Of a stretch of 64,000 nucleotides of DNA, positions 27,171 to 34,769 are shown piece after piece. The notes under the pieces are model-generated. The model was not told where the DNA came from, searched no databases, and saw only the letters and a program-made list of their open reading frames with translations. A program made the translations under genes and the position numbers. Each line of letters starts with the position of its first letter. Position 1 is the stretch's first letter. The DNA is taken from assembly GCF_001905445.1 (NCBI RefSeq), contig NZ_LIVQ01000005.1, positions 566,061-630,060 on the forward strand, in the 5' to 3' direction. The stretch comes from Streptomyces sp. CB00455 (GTDB lineage: Bacteria; Actinomycetota; Actinomycetes; Streptomycetales; Streptomycetaceae).

Positions 27171-27241
27171 TGCTGTGACCGCCGCGCCGCGCGCATCCAG
27201 ACACCTGCCCCAGCGCCCGACCGAAAGCAGAGGTTCGTGCA

Positions 27242-27913
27242 GTGACCCCTCGACCAGCCGGCCCCCCGGACGCCGTCGCTCCCGTGGAGGCCCTGGGGCC
27301 GCCCGTGGCGCCGGCCGGCCTGCTTCCCAAGGACCACACCCAGGCGATCCTGGAGACCACCAAGCACGTGGCGGCCCTGCTGAAGCGGTCGGGGCAGCCC
27401 TTCGCGCTCGCCGGCAGCGTGGCCGCGTTCGCCCACGGCCTGCCCGCCCGCTTCCAGCACGACACCGATTTCTGCGTCCGTCCCGAGGACGCCGACAAGG
27501 TGATCAAAGCTCTGGAGGACGGCGGGATCGCGATGCGGCGTGCCCCGGAGGACTGGCTGGTCAAGGGGCGCTCCGGCGGCGAGGAGATCGACCTGATCTT
27601 CGAGCTGGCCCGGCGCCCGGTGAGTACGGAGCTGCTGGAGCGGGCGACCGTGAAGGCGGTGGATTCGGTGTGGATGCCGGTGCTGGCCCCCACCGACCTG
27701 ATGGACAGCAGGCTCTCCGCGCTGTGCGAACACTACTGCGACTTCGGCGACCTGCTGCCGATGGCCCGGATGCTGCGGGAGCAGATCGACTGGGAGCGCC
27801 TGGACCACGACCACCGCGGGACCCCGCTGCCCGATTCCTTCCTGTACCTCCTCGAACGGCTCCAGGTCATCGGCCCCCGCCCGGGCCGAACGGATTCGGA
27901 GGGCACGCCATGA
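27242..27913 (+). CDS. Nucleotidyltransferase (Pol beta-superfamily fold)
   Basis: 223 residues from a GTG at 27242 preceded by AGAGG. The minimal nucleotidyltransferase signature is complete: Gly58-Ser59 in FALAGSVAAF, Asp74 and Asp76 in FQHDTDFCV, and a third acidic residue Asp117 in EEIDLIFEL. A helical C-terminal domain follows, as in AbiEii/MNT-like enzymes. It should transfer a nucleotide from NTP to a protein, RNA or small-molecule acceptor. Its stop overlaps the next start as ATGA, and the third gene overlaps in turn, so all three products are made together. Substrate unknown. Confidence 0.8.
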   Translation: MTPRPAGPPDAVAPVEALGPPVAPAGLLPKDHTQAILETTKHVAALLKRSGQPFALAGSVAAFAHGLPARFQHDTDFCVRPEDADKVIKALEDGGIAMRRAPEDWLVKGRSGGEEIDLIFELARRPVSTELLERATVKAVDSVWMPVLAPTDLMDSRLSALCEHYCDFGDLLPMARMLREQIDWERLDHDHRGTPLPDSFLYLLERLQVIGPRPGRTDSEGTP

Positions 27914-28164
27914 CCGACACCGAGATCATCGAGTACCGCATCGAGCACCTGCGCGACCGGTTGGCGCAGGAGGAGCTCGCGGAGCTCGGTGTGCGGATCG
28001 AGCTGCGCGGCGCACGGGTGGTGATCTGGGGAAGCGTCCCCGATCCGGAGTGCCGGTCCGTGCTGGAGCGCCTCGCCGGGGAGGAACTCGCCGACGTGCC
28101 CTGGCAGATCGACCTCACCGTCAGCCATGCGAACCCGCCCGACCATTGCGAGGAGTTGTCGTGA
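27910..28164 (+). CDS. Small BON-like protein
   Basis: 84 residues, ATG at 27910 overlapping the nucleotidyltransferase stop by four bases. The sequence IEHLRDRLAQEELAELGVRIELRGARVVIWG, then SVPDPECRSVLERLAGEELADVPWQIDLTV follows the alpha-beta-beta-alpha-beta pattern of BON domains, which usually bind phospholipids or act as protein adaptors. There is no signal peptide. Because it sits between a nucleotidyltransferase and a phosphoesterase, it may be their substrate or scaffold; this is inference. Confidence 0.7.
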   Translation: MTDTEIIEYRIEHLRDRLAQEELAELGVRIELRGARVVIWGSVPDPECRSVLERLAGEELADVPWQIDLTVSHANPPDHCEELS

Positions 28165-28916
28165 TCCGCATCGCGGCCGTCGGTGACATCCACCTGGGCC
28201 CCGGCAGCGCCGGGTTGCTGCGGCCCGCCTTCGAGACCCTCGGCGACTGCGCCGACGTGCTGCTCCTGGCCGGCGACCTGACCCGCCACGGGACGGTCGA
28301 GGAGGCGCGGGTCGTGGCGGACGAAGTGGGCGCTCTGCCCGTGCCGGTGGTGGCCGTGCTCGGCAACCACGACTACCAGAGCGACCAGGAGAAGGCCGTG
28401 GCGCGGGAGCTCACGGCGGCCGGGGTGCACGTCCTGGAGGGCGACGGCGTACTGCTCGACATCGGCGGCACGAAGGTGGGTGTCGCCGGCACCAAGGGCT
28501 TTGGCGGCGGCTTCGCCGGGCGCAGCGCCAGCGAGTTCGGCGAACCGGAGATGAAGGCGTTCATCCGCTACACCCGGACCTGCGCCGAGGGCCTGGGCCG
28601 GGCCCTGCGCGAACTGCGCGACCAGGGCAGCGACCTGCGGATCGCCCTCACCCACTTCTCGCCCGTCCCGGACACCCTGGCGGGCGAGCCGCCGGAGATC
28701 TACCCGTTCCTCGGCAGCTACCTCCTCGCGGAGGCCATGGACGAGGCGGGCGCGGACCTCGCGGTCCACGGGCACGCGCACATGGGCACCGAACACGGCA
28801 CGACGGCGGGCGGGGTCCGCGTGCGCAACGTCGCCATGCCCGTCATCGACCGGGCGTTCGCCGTGTACCACCTGTCCCCGGCCGGCGGGGACGGGAAGGC
28901 CGCACGGCCGACCTGA
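28161..28916 (+). CDS. Calcineurin-like metallophosphoesterase
   Basis: 251 residues from a GTG at 28161 that overlaps the previous stop as GTGA. The five metallophosphoesterase blocks are present: AVGDIHLG (Asp/His), LLAGDLTRHG, VLGNHDYQSD, ALTHFSP and VHGHAHMG. It lacks a signal peptide and should act in the cytoplasm on phosphodiesters or phosphomonoesters with two metal ions. As last gene of the coupled operon it is placed to reverse or process whatever the nucleotidyltransferase makes. Confidence 0.88.
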   Translation: MIRIAAVGDIHLGPGSAGLLRPAFETLGDCADVLLLAGDLTRHGTVEEARVVADEVGALPVPVVAVLGNHDYQSDQEKAVARELTAAGVHVLEGDGVLLDIGGTKVGVAGTKGFGGGFAGRSASEFGEPEMKAFIRYTRTCAEGLGRALRELRDQGSDLRIALTHFSPVPDTLAGEPPEIYPFLGSYLLAEAMDEAGADLAVHGHAHMGTEHGTTAGGVRVRNVAMPVIDRAFAVYHLSPAGGDGKAARPT

Positions 28917-28921
28917 GAAGA

Positions 28922-28964
28922 CGTGAGCCGGCCCCCACCCCGGCGGGGTGGGGGCCGGCTCACG
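28922..28964. terminator. Bidirectional terminator
   Basis: 19-bp perfect stem (28922-28940 with 28946-28964), loop CGGCG, between the phosphoesterase and the convergent FAD hydroxylase gene. Confidence 0.9.
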
Positions 28965-28965
28965 C

Positions 28966-30612
28966 TCAGGCGCGGTCCAGCAGGGCGCTCAGCACCTCGT
29001 GCAGGACGGCCCGCGGATCGGCGACCGCCCCTTCCGTGCGCCACCCCACGAACCCGTCCGGGCGGACGAGGACGGCCCCGGCCGGGGTCGCGCCGTGCAC
29101 CGCGGCCCAGTCGGCGCCCTCCTCCGGGGCCAGGTCCGCCGCGGGGCCGGCGCCGATCGCGTAGGCGTCCAGCCGGACACCGAGGTCCGCGGCCACGGAA
29201 CGCGCCGCCTCGGCCCAGGGCGCGCCCTCGGAGGCCAGCAGTACGAAGGACCGCTCGTAGAGGTCCACCGTGGAGGTGCGGCCGCCCGGCCCGTGAAGCC
29301 ACATGTGGGGCGCGCGCGTGCCGGGATCGCCGGTCAGCCGCATCCCGTCGGGCAGGACGGGCAGCTGCGGATCGGCGCCGAGGACGGCGCCCCGGCCGTA
29401 GCGGTAGCCCAGGACGACGGACAGGACCCCGCCCGCCCGTCCGCCACCGGGCTGGGCGGGGGCGGTGGCGGGATCGGGCTCGTAGCCCGGGTGGCTGTGC
29501 TCCACCGAGCGGGCCGAGGCGCGCTCGCTCGTCGCCCGGGCCACCGGCAGCCGCTCGGCCTCGTAGGTCTCCAGCAGACGCGGACCCGCCGAGCCGTCGA
29601 TCACCGCGGCCAGCTTCCAGGCGAGGTTGTGCGCGTCCTGGATGCCGGTGTTGGAACCGAACGCGCCCGTAGGGGACATCTCGTGGGCGGAGTCCCCGGC
29701 GAGGAAGACCCGCCCGTCCCGGTACCGTTCCGCGACGCGCTCGGCGGCGTGCCAGGGGGCCTTCCCCAGGACCTCCACGTCGAGATCGGGCGCGCCCACG
29801 GCCCGGCGGATGTGCTCGACGCAGCGCTCGTCGGTGAAGTCCTCCAGGGTCTCGCCGCGGTCCGGGTGCCAGGGCGCGTGGAAGACCCAGCGCTCGGTGT
29901 TGTCCACGGGGAGCAGGGCCCCGTCCGCTTCGGGCTTGGTGAGGTAGCAGACGATGAAGCGCCGGTCGCCGACGACCTCCGCGAGCCCGCGGGAGCGGAA
30001 GGTGATGCTCACGTTGTGGAACAGGTCCCCGTGGCCGCTCTGCCCGATGCCGAGCTGTTCCCGTACGGGGCTGCGGGGCCCGTCGGCGGCGACCAGGTAG
30101 TCGGCGCGCACGGTGGTGTGCTCCCCGGTCTCCCGGTTCTTCATGATCGCGGTGACGCCGGTCTCGTCGGGGACGAAGGACAGGAGTTCGGTGGAGAACC
30201 GCAGGTCCGCTCCGAGGCCGGGCGTCACCGACATCAGCACCGGCTCGATGTCGTTCTGGCTGCACAGGCACCACGCGGACGGGCTGAACCGCGCCAGCGC
30301 TCCCCCGGGGTCGATCTCCTGGAACAGCCATTCCTGGTCCTCGCCGGTCAGCGAGCCGCCCTGCATGATGCCGTGGTTGTCCGCCAGGACCGCGGCGGCC
30401 TCCCGGATCCGGTCCTCCACACCGGCGACCCGGAACAGTTCCATGGTCCGTACGTTGATGCCGCGTCCGCGCGGGTGCACCGAGGTGCCCGCGTGCTTCT
30501 CGACCAGCATGTGTCTGATGCCGTGCCGGCCCAGAAAGAGCGAGGTGCACAGGCCCACCAGTGAGCCGCCCACGATGAGGACCGGGACGCGGTGGTCGAC
30601 GTTTTCCTTCAT
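28966..30612 (-). CDS. FAD-dependent aromatic polyketide hydroxylase (WhiE ORFVIII/PgaE-like)
   Basis: 548 residues from the ATG at 30612. The N-terminal FAD motif PVLIVGGSLVGLCTSLFLGRHG is followed by RGRGINVRTMELFRVAGVED, the DG motif AADGPRSPVRE and the second FAD motif GRVFLAGDSAHEMSPTGAFG with NTGIQDAHNLAWKLA. The thioredoxin-like C-terminal domain that ends such hydroxylases is present. Enzymes of this class (group A flavin monooxygenases) hydroxylate aromatic polyketides. The gene is divergent from a SchA/CurD gene across 146 bp, the same relative arrangement as whiE ORFVIII and ORFI. Confidence 0.9.
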   Translation of the reverse strand: MKENVDHRVPVLIVGGSLVGLCTSLFLGRHGIRHMLVEKHAGTSVHPRGRGINVRTMELFRVAGVEDRIREAAAVLADNHGIMQGGSLTGEDQEWLFQEIDPGGALARFSPSAWCLCSQNDIEPVLMSVTPGLGADLRFSTELLSFVPDETGVTAIMKNRETGEHTTVRADYLVAADGPRSPVREQLGIGQSGHGDLFHNVSITFRSRGLAEVVGDRRFIVCYLTKPEADGALLPVDNTERWVFHAPWHPDRGETLEDFTDERCVEHIRRAVGAPDLDVEVLGKAPWHAAERVAERYRDGRVFLAGDSAHEMSPTGAFGSNTGIQDAHNLAWKLAAVIDGSAGPRLLETYEAERLPVARATSERASARSVEHSHPGYEPDPATAPAQPGGGRAGGVLSVVLGYRYGRGAVLGADPQLPVLPDGMRLTGDPGTRAPHMWLHGPGGRTSTVDLYERSFVLLASEGAPWAEAARSVAADLGVRLDAYAIGAGPAADLAPEEGADWAAVHGATPAGAVLVRPDGFVGWRTEGAVADPRAVLHEVLSALLDRA

Positions 30613-30758
30613 GGCTCTTCCATGCCCTGTGCGAGGGGCGTTCGCTCGCGCGTTCACCCGCTTGCTTCTCTCCTGTCGCGCCGATGGCACTACCGGACCA
30701 CGATCGTTCCGGGTGGCGCCGGCCAGGGCGACCGCGATGTCTCGAAGGAGTGTGAACG

Positions 30759-31880
30759 ATGACGACCTTGTCGGAACGGATATCCCAGTCCGCCTTCGAC
30801 GACGCGAGGCTTCGGGTCGTGCTGCTGCTTGACCTGTACGACGGGGCTCAGAATCAGTTCCTCGAGGTCTACGAGCACATGCGCCGGCAGGTGTCGTCCG
30901 TCCCCGGACACATCAGCGACGAGCTGTGCCAGTCCATCGAGAACCCCTCGCAGTGGCTCATCACCAGCGAGTGGGAGAGCGCGCCGCGCTTCCTGAGCTG
31001 GCTGAGCAGCGAGGAGCACGTCGCGATGGTCCAGCCCCTGCACGGCTGTGTGCGCGACACCCGCTCCCTGCGCTTCAGCGTGCTGCGCGAGACCGGCAAG
31101 ACGCCGGTCTCGGGCGGGGCCCCGGCGGACGTGGCCACCACGTCCGTGCCGCGGCGGGGGGACGGCATCGTGCGCCACGCCCTCACCTTCACCGTCAAGC
31201 CGGGCAGCGAGGCCGTCGTCGCGCAACTGCTGGCCGGGTACACCTCCCCGCAGGCGCAGGTCGACGAGAAGACCCGGCTGCGCCGCACCTCCCTGTTCAT
31301 GCACGGGAACCGTGTCGTGCGGACCGTCGAGGTCGAGGGCGACCTCCTGGACGCCCTGCGCCACGTGGCCGAACAGCCCGGGGTCCGGGCGCTGGAGGAG
31401 GCCGTCAACCCGTATCTGGAACAGGACCGGGACCTCGGCGATCCGGCCTCGGCCCGGCTGTTCTTCACCCGCGCCGCACTCCCCGCGGTGCACCACGTGG
31501 CGTCCGGCGGCGCGGATCCGCAGGACCTGCGGCGCCACGCCCTCATCTATCCCGCCAAGGACGGCTGCGGCATGGCGCTCGCACGGCTCCTCGCCCGCCA
31601 GGACGAGGCCGCCGTGGACGATCCGGCGACTCCGATCGAGGCCAGCACCGTCTTCCAGCGCGACGACATCGTGGTCCGGATGCTCGACGTGCGCGGCCCG
31701 CTGGACGCCCGGCCCGCCCTGACGCTGGGGGTCGAGGGCGGCCACAAGGCGGCCGTGCTCGCCCGGCTGCTGGACAGCGCCAAGGACGGCGTCCCCACGA
31801 CCGACGAGGAGATCTCCCGTTTCCTCGCCCGCTCCGAAATGCGTCTGATCACCGACCGGCGTTCGCCGGCGCGAGTCTGA
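30759..31880 (+). CDS. SchA/CurD-like polyketide protein (WhiE ORFI-like)
   Basis: 373 residues, ATG at 30759 after AAGGAG. The N-terminal 105 residues look like an antibiotic-biosynthesis monooxygenase (ABM) domain (RVVLLLDLYDGAQNQFLEVYEHMR, with LITSEWESAPRFLSWLSSEEH). Two SchA/CurD-type repeats follow, starting RHALTFTVKPGSEAVVAQLL and RHALIYPAKDGCGMALARLL. Proteins of this family occur in type II polyketide spore-pigment clusters, where their exact role is unresolved. The acyl carrier protein gene begins 13 bases after its stop. Confidence 0.85.
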   Translation: MTTLSERISQSAFDDARLRVVLLLDLYDGAQNQFLEVYEHMRRQVSSVPGHISDELCQSIENPSQWLITSEWESAPRFLSWLSSEEHVAMVQPLHGCVRDTRSLRFSVLRETGKTPVSGGAPADVATTSVPRRGDGIVRHALTFTVKPGSEAVVAQLLAGYTSPQAQVDEKTRLRRTSLFMHGNRVVRTVEVEGDLLDALRHVAEQPGVRALEEAVNPYLEQDRDLGDPASARLFFTRAALPAVHHVASGGADPQDLRRHALIYPAKDGCGMALARLLARQDEAAVDDPATPIEASTVFQRDDIVVRMLDVRGPLDARPALTLGVEGGHKAAVLARLLDSAKDGVPTTDEEISRFLARSEMRLITDRRSPARV

Positions 31881-31893
31881 GGAGAGGTCCGTC

Positions 31894-32151
31894 ATGACCG
31901 TTGCAGTGACGATGGAAGAGCTGGCCGCGCTGATGCACAAGGGCGCGGGCATCACGGTCGACCCGGCCGCGATGACGGCCCGCCCCGAAGCGGCCTTCGA
32001 GGAGTGGGGGCTCGACTCGCTGGGTCTGCTCGGCATCGTCGGGGAGCTGGAGAACCGGCACGGCCGCCCCCTGCCCCCCGACGCCGACCGGTGCAAGTCT
32101 CCGCAGGAGTTCCTGGACCTCGTCAACAGTGCGTTGATGACCGGCGCCTGA
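31894..32151 (+). CDS. Acyl carrier protein (type II polyketide synthase type)
   Basis: 85 residues, ATG at 31894 with GGAGAGG upstream. The phosphopantetheine attachment site is Ser42 in EEWGLDSLGLLGIVGELE; the remaining helices match the ACP fold and the C-terminal PQEFLDLVNSAL helix. It would carry the growing polyketide chain. No ketosynthase or chain-length factor is encoded next to it, which is unusual for a type II cluster. The gene is followed at once by a strong terminator. Confidence 0.88.
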   Translation: MTVAVTMEELAALMHKGAGITVDPAAMTARPEAAFEEWGLDSLGLLGIVGELENRHGRPLPPDADRCKSPQEFLDLVNSALMTGA

Positions 32152-32166
32152 CCGGTCGCACGTGCC

Positions 32167-32207
32167 CGACGCCTCGGGACCGGCCCACGGCCGGTCCCGA
32201 GGCGTCG
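32167..32207. terminator. Bidirectional terminator after the ACP gene
   Basis: 19-bp perfect stem (32167-32185 with 32189-32207) and a 3-nt loop between the convergent ACP and methyltransferase genes. Confidence 0.9.
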
Positions 32208-32226
32208 TGGTGCGCGCCGGGCAAGG

Positions 32227-33339
32227 TCACCCGGGGACGGTGCACTCGAATGCGTGCAGGTACGCGTTGACGGGACGGATCTCGCGGAGCTCCAGCCCGG
32301 CCTGCGACATCCGGCTGACGAGGCTGTCCCGGGTGTGCTTCGCACCGCCCACGTTGAGCAGCAGCATCAGGTCCATGGCGGTGGTGAACTTCATCGACGG
32401 GGTGTCGTCCACCAGGTTCTCGATGACGACGACGCGGGCGCCGGGGCGGGCCGCCGCGATGACGTTCCGCAAGGTCCTGCAGGTGCTGTCGTCGTCCCAC
32501 TCCAGGATGTTCTTGATGATGTACATGTCGGCCTCGACCGGGATGGCCTCACGGCAGTCCCCGGGGACGATGCGGGTCCGCCCGGCCAGCGGGCCGCCCT
32601 CGCGCAGGCGCGGGTCCGCCTTCGCCGCCACCCCCGGCAGGTCGAGCAGGACGCCCCGGACGTCCGGGTGCTTCTCCAGCAGACTGGCCAGTACGTGGCC
32701 CTGGCCGCCGCCGATGTCGGCGACGACGCGGACTGCGGTGAGGTCGAGCAGTTCCGCGACGTCCAGCGCCGACTGCGTGCTGGAGGTGGTCATGGCCTGG
32801 TTGAAGACGTGGGCCGACTCGTGCGCGTCCTGGTGGAGGTAGTCGAAGAAGCCCTTGCCGTACAGCTCCTGGAAAACGCTGCCGCCGGAGCGCACCGCGT
32901 CGTCGAGCCGCGGCCATGCCTGCCAGGTCCAGGGCTCCGTGCACCACAGGGAGATGTAGCGCAGGCTGTGCGGGTCGTCCTCGCGCAGCATCCGGGACAT
33001 GTCGGTGTGGAGGAAACGGCCGTCCTCGGTCTGCGCGAAGACGCCGTAGCAGGAGAGGGCGCGCAGCAGGCGGTGCAGCGGCTGCGGCTCGGCCCCGACC
33101 GCCGCCGCGAGCTCGGCGGCGGTGGCGGGCGAGTCACCGAGCGCGTCGGCGACGCCGAGGCGGGCCGCGGCCCGGACGGCGGCGGCGATCGCGGCGCCGA
33201 AGACGATTTCGCGCAGCCGCATGGCCGACTGCGGGGCGGGCCCCGGGGCGACCGGGACGGTGGCGGGAACGGGAGCGGCGGTCGGGGTGGGGGTGGAAGC
33301 GGTCGGGGTGGGGGTGGGGGTGGGGCTTACCGTGGTCAT
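32227..33339 (-). CDS. SAM-dependent O-methyltransferase (plant COMT-like, polyketide type)
   Basis: 370 residues from the ATG at 33339. A low-complexity stretch of alternating Pro and Thr (residues 6-31) precedes a dimerisation domain (IVFGAAIAAAVRAAARLGVADAL) and the methyltransferase domain: VVADIGGGQGHVLASLLEKHP for SAM, VLLDLPGV, IVPGDCREAIP, YIIKNILEWDDD and VVVIENLVDD. Members methylate hydroxyls of aromatic polyketides. It is convergent with the ACP gene and probably tailors the same product. The Pro-Thr tail corresponds to a GGGGTG-rich repeat tract in the DNA. Confidence 0.88.
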   Translation of the reverse strand: MTTVSPTPTPTPTASTPTPTAAPVPATVPVAPGPAPQSAMRLREIVFGAAIAAAVRAAARLGVADALGDSPATAAELAAAVGAEPQPLHRLLRALSCYGVFAQTEDGRFLHTDMSRMLREDDPHSLRYISLWCTEPWTWQAWPRLDDAVRSGGSVFQELYGKGFFDYLHQDAHESAHVFNQAMTTSSTQSALDVAELLDLTAVRVVADIGGGQGHVLASLLEKHPDVRGVLLDLPGVAAKADPRLREGGPLAGRTRIVPGDCREAIPVEADMYIIKNILEWDDDSTCRTLRNVIAAARPGARVVVIENLVDDTPSMKFTTAMDLMLLLNVGGAKHTRDSLVSRMSQAGLELREIRPVNAYLHAFECTVPG

Positions 33340-33374
33340 GCGGGCTCGTTTCTCCTGGGGTAGGGGAACACCGG

Positions 33375-34436
33375 TCAGCACATCCCGGCGGGCTGGGAGG
33401 TCACGCACCGGTTGCCGGTGAAGGTGTTGCCGGAGCCCGTTCCCTGGTTGGCGAGGTCCGCCGGCTGGTTGCCCTGCACCTCGTTGTCCTTGATCACGTT
33501 GTCGGTGTTCCGGGCTCCCACGAAGCTCTTGAACAGCAGGATCCCGCCGGACAGCGGAGAGGCGCCGACGTTGCCGCGGACCGAGTTGTCCCGTACGACG
33601 GTCTCCTCGGCCCCGGTGAGGACGATGCCGGCGCCCTGGATGTCGGGGAGGCGGCTGTTGCCCTTGCAGAACTTGTTGTTCGTGTGGATGCGGTTGCCCC
33701 GGATGGTCATGGCTCCGGCTCCGGGCACGCCCTCGTCGCCGACCACGAAGATGCCGCCGCAGTTGCCGGTGAGGACGTTGTCGCTGACGGCGAGGTTGCG
33801 TACCCGCCTGACCGTCACTCCGATGCGGTTGCCGGTGAGCGTGTTGTGGCGGACCAGGGCGTGCCGGGTGTCGGTGGCGCCGCCCTCGCGGTCGATGGTG
33901 TTGGCGAGGAAGATGCCGGACTCCGCGTTGTCGCGGGCCCTGTTGAAACGGAACACGCCCCGGGTGGAGCGCTCCTGGGCGATGCCCCAGGTGCCGTTCT
34001 TCTCTGCGGTGACCTGTTCGACGGTCATCCGGTCGGTGCGCGAGGCCCAGATCCCGCTCTTGCGGAACCCCTTCACCGTCAGGGTCCGGATGTTGACCCG
34101 GTCGACCGTCCGGTCCGGTGCTCCTATGACGCAGATGCCGTTGCCGGCCTGTGCGCAGGGGTTCTCGGCGCGCGTGGGCGAGGCCGGCGGCGTGATCACG
34201 GTCTTGGGTCCCGACCCGCGCAGGGTCAGGGACTTCGTGATGTGCACGCTCTCGTAGTAGGTGCCGGCGAGGACGAAGATGCTGTCCCCCGGCCGTGCGG
34301 CGTCCACCGCTTCCTGGATCGATTCGCCCGGATGCACCGTGTGCCGGTCCGCGGCGGCGGACGGCGTTGCCGCGCCGAGGCCTGTGGCCACGACGACGGA
34401 GATGCATGCGAGGACCGTGAGCTGTCGGTTCGTCAC
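33375..34436 (-). CDS. Secreted right-handed parallel beta-helix protein (NosD/PbH1 type)
   Basis: 353 residues from a GTG at 34436. The signal peptide is RQLTVLACISVVVATGLGAATPSAAA. The mature part starts with HPGESIQEAVDAARPGDSIFVLAGTYYESVHI, typical of beta-helix lyase-like proteins, followed by repeated turns with Asn ladders (VRHNTLTGNRIG, VSDNVLTGNCGG, IRGNRIHTNN, VRDNSVRGNVG, IKDNEVQGNQP). There are a few Cys that could form disulfides. It may bind or cleave polysaccharide; no catalytic residues can be named. It is 35 bp downstream of nothing on its strand, the methyltransferase following it. Confidence 0.8.
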   Translation of the reverse strand: MTNRQLTVLACISVVVATGLGAATPSAAADRHTVHPGESIQEAVDAARPGDSIFVLAGTYYESVHITKSLTLRGSGPKTVITPPASPTRAENPCAQAGNGICVIGAPDRTVDRVNIRTLTVKGFRKSGIWASRTDRMTVEQVTAEKNGTWGIAQERSTRGVFRFNRARDNAESGIFLANTIDREGGATDTRHALVRHNTLTGNRIGVTVRRVRNLAVSDNVLTGNCGGIFVVGDEGVPGAGAMTIRGNRIHTNNKFCKGNSRLPDIQGAGIVLTGAEETVVRDNSVRGNVGASPLSGGILLFKSFVGARNTDNVIKDNEVQGNQPADLANQGTGSGNTFTGNRCVTSQPAGMC

Positions 34437-34769
34437 GATGCCGAAGCTAGGGGCGATCCGGGCGCCCCGCCACACCGGCCGGGCGGATGGATACGCGCCG
34501 TCGGCAAACGGTCTCATTTCCAGGTCCGGACGGGTGGATGCCCGCGCGTCGCCTTGGCGGCCCTGACGCCGTGAGCGCCGCGGCGCCCCCGCCGAGCGGG
34601 CTCACCGCCGCCGCGGCGGCGGTGGCCGTGTTGCCCGGACGGGGCGCTCTGCATCCACGCCGCCCCCGGACGTTCCTGGTCTCGTCATACCGATGGCAAG
34701 TCCGGGCCGTCCGTCCGACCCCCGCTGTAGCCTGGAGACCGCCATCTCGCCGCCTGGGCGCGCATTGCC
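34437..34769. other. 333-bp divergent intergenic region
   Basis: Between the beta-helix gene and the giant STAND gene. Apart from the -10 element at 34444-34449 and TAGCCT at 34728-34733 pointing towards the STAND gene, I see no gene, repeat or RNA structure; the middle is low-complexity GC-rich sequence. Confidence 0.6.
34444..34449 (-). promoter_or_regulatory. -10 element implying a leaderless transcript
   Basis: On the minus strand TAGCTT ends seven bases before the GTG of the beta-helix gene, so transcription would start at or next to the start codon. No ribosome site is visible, in agreement with a leaderless mRNA. Confidence 0.5.

Noticed and set aside
28966..33339. Complete aromatic polyketide gene cluster
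   Set aside because: No ketosynthase, chain-length factor, cyclase or ketoreductase is present within the window around it; only tailoring and carrier genes are seen.
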